Below, piece after piece: positions 27,940 to 38,664 of a DNA stretch of 64,000 nt. Within the stretch, counting starts at the first letter, position 1. Every line of letters starts with the position of its first letter. Position numbers and translations under genes: made by a program. The notes under the pieces are model-generated. The model was given only the letters and a program-made list of their open reading frames with translations, had not been told where the DNA came from and made no database searches. The DNA is from Jackrogersella multiformis. Its lineage: Eukaryota; Ascomycota; Sordariomycetes; Xylariales; Hypoxylaceae. The stretch spans positions 3,596,001 through 3,660,000 of the forward strand of contig CADCXD010000018.1 in NCBI GenBank assembly GCA_902806575.1. Reading direction: 5' to 3'.

Positions 27940-28041
27940 TTCCTACCACTTGGCCGATCCCTGGAAGGATATAGGCCTTGGGAAACTAGCCCGGTCAAAG
28001 CAGAAAGGCTGTGGAGGCTTAGCGAGACACTTGTCGGCTAG
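27940..28041 (+). pseudogene. Possible C-terminal fragment of a short-chain dehydrogenase (inverted)
   Basis: The plus-strand frame ends RPWETSPVKAERLWRLSETLVG then stop, closely resembling the C-terminus of retinol-dehydrogenase-like SDRs (P.KAERLW.LSE.LVG). The rest of an SDR lies just to the right on the opposite strand, so this looks like an inverted piece of the same fossil or a second remnant. Based on a short motif only. Confidence 0.4.
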
Positions 28042-28199
28042 GAGGTTGGGTACTGAGGGCAGGACGTTATCGAGGCCGGTCCAGCCAATACCGTTGCTCA
28101 TGACGCGATATCGCCTTCCTAACATCTAATGTTAATTTTACTCACCGAATTGCTTGGGTCTTGGCAGGGCTTGATTTACGCGTAGACATCACATTGATT

Positions 28200-28690
28200 C
28201 GTCCTCACCGAATATATTTCAGATGCGGCAATAAGTTTGACGGAATAACGCCTAGGTGGACGCTAAAGGCCGAGTTGTGCTTTGCGCGGAGCTTCTCGGC
28301 CAGTGATATGTCCATAAGCATATTCGTTGTCTTCGATTGGCCGTAGCTCAGCCACTTATGATAGTACTCGCCGTCCTATCGAAGAATCAGTCGCCATATA
28401 AAACCCATGCACGCGGAATGGTCTTAATATATGCGACAAGCACGAAACCTACACGAAAGTTGTGATCCTCAAAGCGGAAAGGGCTCAACCGATGACCAGC
28501 AGTAGTCACAATAATCACGCGAGGCGCAGGCGACTTCAGCATCTTGCCTATGACGAGATTGGTGAACTGAAAAGGGCCTAGATGGTTAATAGATTACGAG
28601 CTGGCTGTCGTGTCCCTCCTCAGTGGGAGCCTAGTCGACAGTCATGACGCCGTCGTTATTGACAAGAACATCGATGCGAGGCACGCCGTC
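28200..28690 (-). pseudogene. Short-chain dehydrogenase/reductase fossil
   Basis: Minus-strand fragments in different frames follow the SDR order. First is RIDVLVNNDGVM (NNAG-type motif), interrupted by stops. Then comes LGPFQFTNLVIGKMLKSPAP with VIIVTTAGHRLSPF, and finally KWLSYGQSKTTNMLM carrying the YxxxK active-site pair and HLGVIPSNLLPHL. Several stops and frameshifts separate them, and the N-terminal TGxxxGxG segment is not recognisable. This resembles the WW-domain-oxidoreductase/retinol dehydrogenase-like SDRs common in fungi. Confidence 0.72.
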
Positions 28691-29858
28691 AAGCATTGAC
28701 TTTCTCGGCGGCAGCGCGCACCACCGATATTAAGACAAAGTCGAGCTCGAGCGTACGCAGTTTGGCGCTGGTCGCAGAGATGGTGTCGGTCTGCTACACC
28801 TTGAAGAGGTTGCGACATGCGAGAAGCGCCAGGAACACTTTAAGGGGCATAGGACAATGGATTCTGACTCTAGGATTGCGGATGAGAGCTAAGTTGTTGA
28901 TTTCCTCTATCTACCTAGCTTATATAGCTACCTTTACAAGACAATAGATCTGAGATGGGAAATATTCGTTCGTCGAGCGATTATGTTCAATTGCGTGGTG
29001 TTAGTTACCTAGGACACAGATAGGGGTTGATGCTCAGAGTGGTGAATTTGTCATCAATCGTCTTTAGAAGCTTCAATACAACCCTAACCCTAACCCTAAG
29101 CTTAACGCGGTATGTAGACACGTCTACCTAGGTAGCCACATTATTATATTTATACTTGAAGATTACGTTACCTAAAAAGCTTTAAGCTTTCTTTACTGAA
29201 GATTGACGGTTGCTATAATATCATAGTGATTCTTGGATAAACATAAATGAATGCAGTGTAGGTACTGTTATGAACGAATAGTCAAAAGTGGGTCACGTAA
29301 AGGGGTCCTCCAACGTGGTGGTTTCTACGTACCTATACCAATACTAGGAACAAACAGGCTTGGTTACGACAAGGAGTTAATGAAAGGTAGCAATCCTAAC
29401 TCCGGCTTAAATTAAAGCAAAACATTAATTCTATACACGTTATAGCAGTCAACTAACAGAATGCCCAGCTATACTGTACGTTACGAACCTTCCCAGCCTT
29501 TGTGAATATTAAATTGGAAAAGATAAGATTTCGGGTATATAAGTAGGTATATTTTATTGAGACACCTTTTGTTGGCTTCACTTACTAAGCTACTTTCCAA
29601 TGGGATCCGTCAAACTAAATGTAGACGATGAAACTAAAAGTCTAAGGAGAATATGACTAATAGACGGACTTGGAAGTGGAGTCACTTGCAATGATCCATT
29701 TATCGTATTTTCTTCGTTAATACTCTATTTTAACCTCATCCAATCTAGCTGTATAGATATAGAGATATCTCGCGGTTCAACTTTCACAAACTCTAGTAGA
29801 CGAGCCTCATACGAACCCAATCACTCTCCTCTCACTCAATCAACCATAAATTTACAAG
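28691..29858. other. Intergenic with interstitial telomeric repeat
   Basis: No gene seen beyond possible N-terminal SDR debris near 28700-28830. Carries three telomeric hexamers at 29082-29099 and a CCTAGG palindrome near 29125-29135. Confidence 0.5.
29082..29099 (-). repeat. Interstitial telomere-like repeat (CCCTAA)x3
   Basis: Three tandem CCCTAA hexamers, the complement of the TTAGGG fungal telomere repeat, inside ordinary sequence and next to a pseudogene-rich stretch. Confidence 0.8.
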
Positions 29859-30595
29859 ATGAGCTCAAAGGTCCTCCGTCGCAGCGAACAAGGTGCCGGC
29901 TACGGACTCCGCGCCGTGCTCTTGGCGCAAGAGAATCCCACATTATCATACGAAATTCCCAGCCCGCCCGAAAGCGTAAGTCCCCCCAAACCGCAAGAAG
30001 TTTTTCGCGTGCCTAGAGACCCAGCTAAAACATTACTACAGCCGGACGCGGTGAAGGCCACCTGCGACTCGTTCGTGTTGGAGTCCTTCACCGTGGAGGA
30101 CGCCTGGGAGCTGGGACATCTGCTCTATGCGCGGCTGCTTCCCTTGTCGCCCCGGACGCCCACCATGATCTCCATCTCGCTGGCCAACAGCGGACAGGTG
30201 CTGTTCCAATGCGCCGTGGGCTCTGGAACCGCGCCGGACAACGAGCTCTGGGTGCAGCGGAAGCGGAATACCGTCTTGAGGTTCGGGACTAGTACTTGGT
30301 TCCAGCATTGTAAGTACGCCGGCGACGAGAAGGCGTTCAGCGCCAAGTTTGGGCTGGGTCCGGACCAGGCTGGGAAGTATGCGATTCATGGCGGTGGTGT
30401 GCCTAGTAAGTGAAAACCTGTTCTTTATTACTTACGATTGGATTATTGGCTGAAAGATAAATGAATACTGATCTTCATGTTGTAGTTCGTGTTAAGGGGG
30501 TTGAGGGCGTCGTAGCTATTGTTGTGGTTTCTGGGCTGAAGCAGGATCAAGACCACGGGGTTATCGTTGATGTCATCAATAACAATTGGCGGTGA
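29859..30595 (+). CDS. UPF0303 / heme-degrading-domain (HbpS-like) protein
   Basis: Two exons, 29859-30405 and 30486-30595, join in frame (A|TT) to 218 residues. The body matches the UPF0303/PF03928 fold seen in yeast YBR137W: the LGHLLYARLLPLSPRTPTMI segment, GSGTAPDNELWVQRKRNTVLRFGTS, KYAIHGGGVPIRVKG and a C-terminal GLKQDQDHGVIVDVI. YBR137W has been linked to tail-anchored protein handling, while bacterial relatives bind heme; which applies here is unknown. The start at ATG 29859 follows a pyrimidine/A-rich leader with CAAG ahead of ATG. It appears intact and has no obvious functional tie to its neighbours. Confidence 0.85.
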
Positions 30596-30985
30596 TAGGT
30601 AAATGAAGTATAATTCGAAGTATAGAGAGTATAAGTCAATTAGATGTTACTTGTAGGGCCGTTCACATGATGCTTCTAAGCCCTAGAGAGGGAAGTTCAA
30701 AACATTATCATCTTCATAATGAGACTTGTGGAACGTTGAGACTATGGCTTGTACAAACTCGTAGCTAAGACAGAACTGACAATCCCGAAGTAACTGAATT
30801 ACCATTAAATTGATAAAATAAATATAAATTCCAGGTAGGTGTTCTTATATAATAATAATACATAGTCTGCTATTTGTACCCTCCCACCGAACTAATTGAG
30901 AGAAGAGCTAATCTCTAGTGTACCTATAAACTACATTTCCACACCAACAACAACACAGCCAACCAAAATCACCACCCTACCAGAT
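30596..30985. other. Intergenic
   Basis: Convergent 3' flanks of the UPF0303 gene and the FAD monooxygenase; nothing else seen. Confidence 0.5.
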
Positions 30986-32248
30986 CTATTTCTGCAGCAT
31001 AATCTCCTTATACTCCGGGAGGTCCCACCTGACATCCTCCTTGAGGAGATACTGGCCAATGAGATTCAGCCTGAAGAAAGCAACCACCCCCAATATAAAG
31101 TTCATGATTCCGACGCCGGCCGAACTCGACGGCATCATGCTGCGCCTTACGCCCGACTCCTCGGATACCCCCTCCTGCACCTGGCGTATGAAAGGCCGGA
31201 ACCGCTCTTCATAAGCCTCGAGCGCGGCTCTTAGACCGTCCTTCCCGCTAGCCCCCTTGCAGTGCCGCCCGATCTCGCCGGCGAGCACGTACGCGCCTAC
31301 AATCGCGGACGTGGTGCCCATGCCCGTGCTCGCTGAGGGGCAGTACGCCGCGTCGCCGAGCAGCGCGACGGGTCCGCGGGACCAAGAGTCCAGCTTGATG
31401 AGGCCCAAGTGCTCGAGGTAGAAGTCGTCGGTCTCGTGCATGGCCTCGAGGATATCCTCGGTCCGCCACCCGGCGCCGTGGAAGATCTCCGCGAGCGCCG
31501 CCCGCTCCTCCTGGGTGTCTCCGCGGGGCGCGTTCTTGAGGCGCTCGGATTCGCTCCGGCACATTAGGTACACCTGGATCGTGTCTGGCTTGTGTCGGCG
31601 GAGCATCATGGCGCGCCGCCCGGGCGAGATGTACATGGTGCTGTTGTACCCCTCGCCTTCTGCTATTGGCTGCGGGACCGTGAAGTAGGCGATGTAGATA
31701 CCGTTTAGCGGAACGAAGCCATCGGGCTTATCGATCCCCAACATCATCTTCCGCGTCCTTGACCCTATCCCATCGGCACCGACCAAGAGGTCGAATTGAT
31801 CTGTATTGCCATCTTTCAGCCGAACCTCGACGCCGCCATCGTTCTCTACAAAACTTTCGATCGACGTCCCGAAGATGTACTTGGTATGGTCCTTGGAATG
31901 GTCATACAAGAGACGAGTCAGATCCCCCCTCATGATCTCCCAGTCGGTAGTGAAGTTCTGTAGGCCCTTGCCGGACTTATTCGCGGGGAAGAAGGCTCGC
32001 TGCTTGCCGGTGTTGTTGACTACCCGCAGGCCCTGCTCCGGGGCTAACCTGGCGCGGAAGTCCTGCTCGAGACCCATGCGCTTCATGACTTCGATGCCGT
32101 GGCCCCTGAGATCTAGCTGCAGCCCTGTAGTTCGCAGAGTGGGAAACCACTCGACGACGGTGACGTCGTGGCCTAGTCTCCCGAGCCAGAAAGCGAGAGC
32201 ATTGCCGGCGATTCCCCCGCCGCTGATGAGGACCTTCAGTTGTGTCAT
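30986..32248 (-). CDS. FAD-dependent monooxygenase (PHBH-fold)
   Basis: Single exon, 420 residues from ATG 32248. A class A flavoprotein monooxygenase using FAD and NAD(P)H to hydroxylate an organic, often aromatic, substrate. The N-terminal dinucleotide fold is LKVLISGGGIAGNALAFWLG. The DG motif is LLVGADGIGSRTRK and the second FAD motif is GPVALLGDAAYCPSASTGMG. The family resembles TetX-like/aklavinone-hydroxylase-like fungal monooxygenases. The substrate cannot be read from sequence. It lies 600 bases from a co-oriented Zn2Cys6 regulator and within the accessory segment with IDO, GST and reductase genes. The coding part is noticeably more GC-rich than its flanks. Intact. Confidence 0.92.
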   Translation of the reverse strand: MTQLKVLISGGGIAGNALAFWLGRLGHDVTVVEWFPTLRTTGLQLDLRGHGIEVMKRMGLEQDFRARLAPEQGLRVVNNTGKQRAFFPANKSGKGLQNFTTDWEIMRGDLTRLLYDHSKDHTKYIFGTSIESFVENDGGVEVRLKDGNTDQFDLLVGADGIGSRTRKMMLGIDKPDGFVPLNGIYIAYFTVPQPIAEGEGYNSTMYISPGRRAMMLRRHKPDTIQVYLMCRSESERLKNAPRGDTQEERAALAEIFHGAGWRTEDILEAMHETDDFYLEHLGLIKLDSWSRGPVALLGDAAYCPSASTGMGTTSAIVGAYVLAGEIGRHCKGASGKDGLRAALEAYEERFRPFIRQVQEGVSEESGVRRSMMPSSSAGVGIMNFILGVVAFFRLNLIGQYLLKEDVRWDLPEYKEIMLQK

Positions 32249-32866
32249 GGTCAAGGTCGATATTTTGAGAGTATGGTTGGTGATGGATTGGACCCAATGA
32301 AATGTACACAGGATGCTAAAGTTTTCAGATGAGGACCTTGGAACTGGATGTGAAAAAATAATCTAGGCACCCGTAATATTAAATAATTAATGCCTCTATA
32401 CCGTCTCGGTATATGACCGATTATCTCCGCTCTATACATACCTAAGCCGTCGACCCCGTTTCGGCCGAACGAAAGTGAAACGCTGTTGCAGAAATGACCG
32501 AAACGGCTCTAAGAATCCTGACCAGGGATAACTCACAGATATATCAGCAGTACAGAGACGTCAACTTGCGTGGCCCTAGTTCTTCTCCTATTTTTTCATA
32601 CAAGAGCTCTCCGCGGGATGTTGTCAAGCCGTCTCCTTATAGATTTAAACTCCCTTCAAACATTGGATGGATGAGTTTATTGAGAATTGCAATATTCATA
32701 CATCTTTTTGGTTCTTCGTCGCGGAAATTGTGACATAGATGCACGAGAGAGAAAGTGGGGACCTAGATTATGGAGAGGAAATCAGGGGCTTCTCAACTAA
32801 GCAGCCTAGCAACATAATCTTACAGCACAGCGGCTGTGCTATTAAGCTTTCCTACAGCGTGGCATT
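32249..32866. other. Intergenic
   Basis: Promoter of the FAD monooxygenase (towards the left) and 3' flank of the Zn2Cys6 regulator. No further gene seen. Confidence 0.5.
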
Positions 32867-35177
32867 CTAGGAGAACTCTGCTGCACCTGGTAAGAAAAAT
32901 TCCAAGTCCAAGTCCAAGTCCAACCCGTAGTCCCCACCGTTAAGACCTGTTGGTGTGAGATCCGTGTCGGGGCCTGGTGAGGGGACGGTGCTAGTTCGTG
33001 TCCGTAAGATGTCATAACATAGCACAAGGCTATCCCTTGCGCTCTGCGCGACTTTGAGATCGCACGATGTGCCCTCTTCTGTAGCTTCGGCCTGGGCCAT
33101 GATCATACTCAAAAACATGGGGCCCTTGACATTAGTCTCACCTTGCCGGATTCTCTCTATTGACAATGTGTTCATGTCATTCACAGCCTGTTTAAGAAGT
33201 TGTATATACTGGGGGTTGCGATGTAGCGTTCCGTCGCTGCGCTGAGCCTCTATTTGGGCGATAAGCTCACGAGTGATGATAGTTAGCGCGTATCTGATTC
33301 CTTCCCTAAACATGCCTCCGCCGATGGCCATGAGATGGGAGAAACCTTCGTCTGGCTCGGGCGAAATTATGGACATGGCAGTGTCCATGCTGACCTTAAG
33401 AGAGTAGTAGAATAATGGGTTTGACCGTACCTCTCCGGCGAACGGGCAGTGTAGAGGGATCAGAAATCGGCGCACTAGGTAGTCGAGTAAATTCCGATGA
33501 AAAGCTGACACGCCAGATTGCTCGTTCTCTCTCATGAAAATGCTACAGGTCCGATATTGGTCGGAGATCTCTGAGCTCAGGGCCAGGGCATCTAGATAAG
33601 AAAGTTCGGAGTGTAACCCGTTTAGAAGATTCAGGATTCGGAGACGAGTCGGTAATAAATCGAGTAGAATAAGCTGCATGGAAGTTGAAGTGTAAGTACC
33701 CCTAGGGTGAGGCTGGAGCGCTATGGTCGACTCGTCTATCTCGTCGTCATTGACGTTAGAAGGCGCTTCAGTATCAAAATCATCAAAGGATATCCTCGGT
33801 GGCATCGCGGAGTCCAAGGATGACTGTACAACCATCTCGAGTACGGTAGCCCATAGCCTCCTGCGGAGTTCGGCTTGCAACACGGGCATTGCTGGGAGAT
33901 GTTTTGGGTCACGATGTAAGCCTATTTGCATGGCGATGTGGATAAGCGATCCCACCGAAACCCACACTAGGTCGCCGCCTATCGAGAATATCTGCCGTGC
34001 TAGAATGGTAAGGCAGTAGATCTGTACTCCGGTGACATCTAAGCGGTCTTTTTCCAAAGGCCCGGACAGCCAGGTTTGAGCTGCATATACCCATTGATGG
34101 ACCATGCTCCGAAGCTCAACATCCCTATATGTATGCCCAGAAAGACTGGATCCTATTCCAATAACAAGAAGAATCTTAAGACGCAGGTCTGTTGTAACAC
34201 TTTCCGGGTGATCCCAAAATCTTTGGTACTCAGTCCAAAAGGTGGGCGCGTGGAGTATCCGGTGGGTCGACTCGAATGATCGAAAGTACAGAGTCGCCAT
34301 CGCGTCTGCTAACTCGCGTGAAGGGGGCTCAATATTAAACTCGGGGCGCGAGAGCCATCTACTTGGCCGTCCTACCTTAGTACACCTAGCCATAATCTTA
34401 CATTTTTGAAGGAGATCCCAGATTTGGGTATAGAGGGCTCCAAGTTCAGTGTCTTGGTCTCCCTTACCACTATTGGCAGCCGCGATATAGCAACTAACGA
34501 TAGGTGCAAACTTGCGAGGTGGTCAGTCGAAATCAGGAGAAGTAGATTGATACGGATTGTACCTCCTGAGCTGTTCCTATCCTGAGGCTCCATCCTAACA
34601 TCCTCGTTTTGTTTAATATTATTTGTGAGTCCCGCAGCCCTAGCTGTCTCGCGAGGATGCCTCGACCGGATTCAGCTAGGCCACTAATTGGACTAGATGC
34701 TGAAGATTTATCGACTTTCTGCCCCCGCTTCAAGATATCTATGAGACCTGGGTCTATGTCCTGAGCAGGGTTTGGCGGTTGGAGGTCAATACGACCAATG
34801 ATATTTGGATTGACATTATGTCCTACTGCTGCTGCTGTTCCTGATAATGACGACGACGACGACGCTATATGAGGCCTGGGTGGATGATTATCATGCTCTG
34901 CGATCGGTCTACTGATGTAGACCTGTTGGGTATGAGTTGAAGGCGAGGGTGTAGGAGCTGACTGGCTTGGCGCCTCGGCCCTGGAACGGCCTAGTTGAGG
35001 TTGTGGGCTAGGAGTGGGCTCATCGCTATAGACCTTAAAGCTACATTGTAACTTGGAGGAAATACAATGTGAGCAAGGCTCATTCCGGTTACATTTGATC
35101 TTGCGACGGCGGCATTCGAGACATGACAAGGCCGGTCTCCGACGTCGACGGGGTGGTCGTTCCATGAATATGGTCAT
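32867..35177 (-). CDS. Zn2Cys6 transcription factor with fungal-specific TF domain
   Basis: Two exons, 35177-34563 and 34510-32867, joined by a 52-nt intron (GTACAA donor, CTGAC branch, GCAAG acceptor), give about 752 residues. The N-terminus has an Arg-rich patch then CLECRRRKIKC-NRNEP-CSHC-ISSKLQC, the exact CX2CX6CX5CX2CX6C binuclear zinc cluster. A Pro/Ser-rich linker leads to ILNKTRMLGWSLRIGTAQE and the middle homology region (LADAMATLYFRSFESTHRIL, HIAMQIGLHRDPKHL, RRRLWATVLEM). Such factors bind CGG-containing sites. It sits between the FAD monooxygenase and the GST gene, making it a candidate local regulator. The choice between ATG 35177 and ATG 35165 is open. Confidence 0.93.
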
Positions 35178-36207
35178 AGCCCCCGAAATATCTCGGCGGT
35201 ATCATTATGTGTGATCTCCACGGACAGAGAACATCTCCATATACAGATGGTAAACGATGCAAAATGTAAAATGTATTCCCAGTCAAGTGCCTAGGTAGTA
35301 ACAATGAGAGTAACATTGAGTAGTAGCATTGAAGAAGTTATGTCCGAACGGATCTGGCGGATTTAAGGCAAAATGCCGCACCGCTTAGAGCCGTAGACCC
35401 ACAAATAGTGAGATACGACTAAGATTACTGGTGGACTGAAGTCTTGGTCCCACCTTTTTAAACACCGCTTAGACCCGCTTGTACTTTACGTTTATCTCTC
35501 TGTTTATTAAATAATACCTCCTACCTAAGTACCTAGGTACCTAAGGTATAACAACCATTCAAATAGCTGAAGTGTTCTAGATTTTAATATTTTCTCTAAA
35601 CGTTTTTATTAGATATAAGGAGCTGGATCTTTAGGCGATTGAATTAGCTGATAGGTATCTAGGTAGGTAAGTCGGACTAATGGACGACTTGAATAGTCCG
35701 AATGTGCGAATTAACCCATCTCTGACTCACAAACATCTTATATTCATGGGTGTTTAATTTCAGATCGCTATTACCGAATCAATGCGAGTTACACATTACA
35801 GATATCGTCGACGAATCATTAAGATCTATTCCCTCACTAATTGGAATAAATTCGCCGTCGCGCTTAATATCTGAGCGCGGTCGGAAATTTCGATGGATTA
35901 TTCCTCAGCTACGCGCTTAGGCACCTTAGCTGACGTGATGAACATTACCAACATAATAGAGGACGAATAGATTGTATATTTAAACGTGCTTACTGCTCTT
36001 GAGCAGAATAGATCCAGTAATTCTGAAGCTAATATTCTCATTACCATCTAGAGTACACCGATATATCTACCACTTGTTCATAATCCATATATCCCTAACC
36101 TCATCCAGATTTGGTAATTCCATATCGTTTACCTAGGTACATTATTACTTGCCTGCCTAGATACCTACCTGAACTTACCTCACCCCTATGACCCCCAGGA
36201 CACCGAC
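35178..36207. other. Intergenic between divergent regulator and GST genes
   Basis: About 1 kb shared upstream region of the Zn2Cys6 regulator and the GST-like gene. CCTAGG palindromes occur at about 35530-35545 and 35658-35668. No gene seen. Confidence 0.5.
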
Positions 36208-37281
36208 ATGAACAAGCAGCTAGACGTAACTGTCTTCCGCGGGTGGAAAGAACCTGGTAAATATGTGTGGTCGCCGTATGTAACTAAGTTGGAGGCGCGA
36301 CTACGCTTTGCGGGCGTGAAGTACAAAACCGAGGCCGGGTCGCTTAAGGCAGCGCCTAAGGGCAAAATCCCCTATATAGAATGCCGCGATTTATCCTCCT
36401 CGGCCGCGCAAAGAGAAAACTCGGAATCAACATTACTACTTAGCGACTCGGCCCTCATCGCCAAAACGCTGACTGAATGGGGTGTCCTTCCGGACCTCAA
36501 CGGTGCACTAGACCCGTCGAAACGTTCACATGATATGGCCTTGATAGCCTTACTGGAGAATAAGTTATATTTCTATCATGTAAGTTATTCCGTATCTCAT
36601 ACAATCTACTATTTATCTCAATTTACTAACGATATGCTGAATATAATAGACCTGGGAGCGTTGGATCCAGAATTACTACGCGATGAGGGATCACACTCTA
36701 TGGTCGATACCATACCCGATACGCATAATTGTGGGTTTAATGATCTACCGCAACAACAACGCCATGCTTCACACACAGGGCACTGCCCGCTTTACAGACG
36801 AGGAAATTTGTGCGTTCCGGCACGATATTTGGGAGCAGTTGAGCGCACTGCGTGAGTAGAACTAATGAGTTCCTTATTATTTATCTATTTATTGACAGAT
36901 GGAACACACTTATTGAATAAAACACTAACATTTCATGGTGTAGTTGATGCATCGCGATCCAGCAGCAAAGGTAGCGACAACGAGCCCTTCTGGGTACTAG
37001 GTGGAGAAAACCCGACCGAGGCCGATACGTGCTTGTTTGGGTTCATTACCTCGGTTTTGATATGCACTGCGTAAGTAAACCGAGAATTGTTTCCTATTTC
37101 CTATCAAGTAGCCGAAGCCATGCGGAATAATGAAATATGAATGCGGGTTAACTAACTTGGTCTCAGTGCACCCGAATCCCAGAAGGAAATCAGAAACTTT
37201 CCTATTCTACTGGAATATGTAGGACGAATTCACGATCGTTATTTCCGAGATTATGAGAAATGTGAAGAAAAATACATTTAA
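36208..37281 (+). CDS. Glutathione S-transferase-like protein (metaxin/failed-axon type)
   Basis: Four exons, 36208-36579, 36650-36851, 36944-37070 and 37167-37281, join in frame to 271 residues. The N-terminal thioredoxin-like half is VTVFRGWKEPGKYVWSPYVTKLEARLRFAG with KAAPKGKIPYIE. The helical C-terminal half is YFYHTWERWIQNYYAMRD, GTARFTDEEICAFRHDIWEQ, PFWVLGGENPTEADTCLFGF and LLEYVGRIHDRYF. This is the GST_N_4/GST_C_6 (metaxin-FAX) arrangement frequent in fungal accessory genomes. It could conjugate or isomerise a small molecule, or serve in stress; the substrate is unknown. All splice sites are canonical, so the gene looks functional. Confidence 0.88.
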
Positions 37282-37509
37282 AAATGCATCTTAAAATGTA
37301 CCTGGGTCATGTTTTTGAGACCTCCTAGTCTACTGGGTTCAGCAAGAGCTTGGGTGGAGCTTGAATGCTATGTGGCTTGATTTCGATAAGACTCTAATAT
37401 AAACAAATATGCGCACTCCTAGATGAGCAGGACCTAATGCCTGATTTTTACCTTGCTAACTCTAAGCCTCCTCGGGATACTGATGTCCTGGAACACCGAC
37501 TCTGTGGTT

Positions 37510-38078
37510 TTATCTTCCATGATAGTTCCAGCCAAACCCATCAAATACTCGCTCGTAACCTTCGTCATCATACACCTACTCATTCTGGTCAGTCTTGAAC
37601 ATCTCTACTTTTGCTTTTCGCAACTTACCTTCCATATCACAGTCTCCCCCCCGTCAAAAAAGTCGCGGACAAGGTCTTCACCCTCGGCCCGTCCTTGCTC
37701 TTCGAACTCCTGCAGCATCTGAAAAATAGATTTTCTGCGGAAGAAAAGATCGAAAGTCCACCCTTCGTATTGTGGGTAGACCTCTCCTCGTTGTTGATAC
37801 CCTGTGTCACTGTTAACAATACTAGAACTGGTATACTGCATGATAGCACACGTGAACTCACTTGCAACATCCATCGCAAAGGAAGCCAAAGTCTGGTTTT
37901 CGTTCACATCCATACCTTTGACGGCTCCGTAACTTCCTTCCTTGACATTAATCCACATATCACCACGATCTCTCCATCCCCGTCGATGCCAGCCCGACCC
38001 TTTGACCTTGCGAGTGGACCTATTCAAAGGACCGACTCCTCTCACGCGTTGCGCTCTGCAGATACGTTCTGGTGGCAT
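37510..38078 (-). CDS. Hypothetical protein, unrecognised
   Basis: Minus-strand gene model with exons 38078-37629 and 37575-37510, joined at a perfect GTAAGT donor with a CTGAC branch and a TAG acceptor, 171 residues. The first part is Arg-rich, followed by DRGDMWINVKEGSYGAVKG, an Asn/Asp stretch, FRRKSIFQMLQEFEEQGRAE and a C-terminal VYDDEGYERVFDGFGWNYHGR-type end. Aromatic and acidic residue spacing plus the clean intron argue for real coding. No family is recognised. The start is uncertain because the frame is open a little upstream. It lies between the GST and IDO genes, convergent with the GST gene. Confidence 0.5.
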
Positions 38079-38664
38079 AGATACAGTTACCCCCACGCTT
38101 ACTTGATGATGCCGTCGAGTTAAATAGTGGGTTGTTTATTATTGCAACACAAAGCGATTGGCTTGATGAAGGCTGTGGAACAACTCTGAGAAGAAAATAA
38201 AAGTGAGACCTGGAAAGTCGAAACACCACCCCGAGCTTCTCTTTTTCAACTTTTCCTACCTTGCCCTTCTACGCTCGGCTTGACGTAGCATAATTCTTTC
38301 GATGAGATTCCAAGGTCTCCTACACTACCTATTTGATGAATCTCCACCTCATAACGGGACGGCATCTTTCAATTCGCCCCATATTACGGCAAGGCGCGGG
38401 TGGCTACCCGCCGGAAGTTACCCGAGGATAGCAAAGTATATTTTCTTCAAGAGACACCTACCTCTGCTACATAGAGAAAAGCAAACGGATTTTTATTTCA
38501 TTGAAATATGATGTATTTTGTGATGCTTTTTAGATGTATATACCTTTGCGGCTGTGTTTGATGCGGGAAACCTCCACTAATGTACATAGCCGATCAATGC
38601 ACGTCAACGGCCAGGCCACCATGTGTACGGTGCGAGAATGAGTTAGCCCCTATCCAGCCCCCAT
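38079..38664. other. Intergenic
   Basis: 5' flank of the hypothetical gene and 3' flank of the IDO gene. No gene seen. Confidence 0.45.

Noticed and set aside
29082..29099. True chromosome end
   Set aside because: Only three hexamers with unique sequence and intact genes on both sides.
30986..32309. Arg/Ala-rich and plus-strand open frames overlapping the FAD monooxygenase
   Set aside because: Shadows of a GC-rich coding region; only the 420-residue frame has the FAD motifs.
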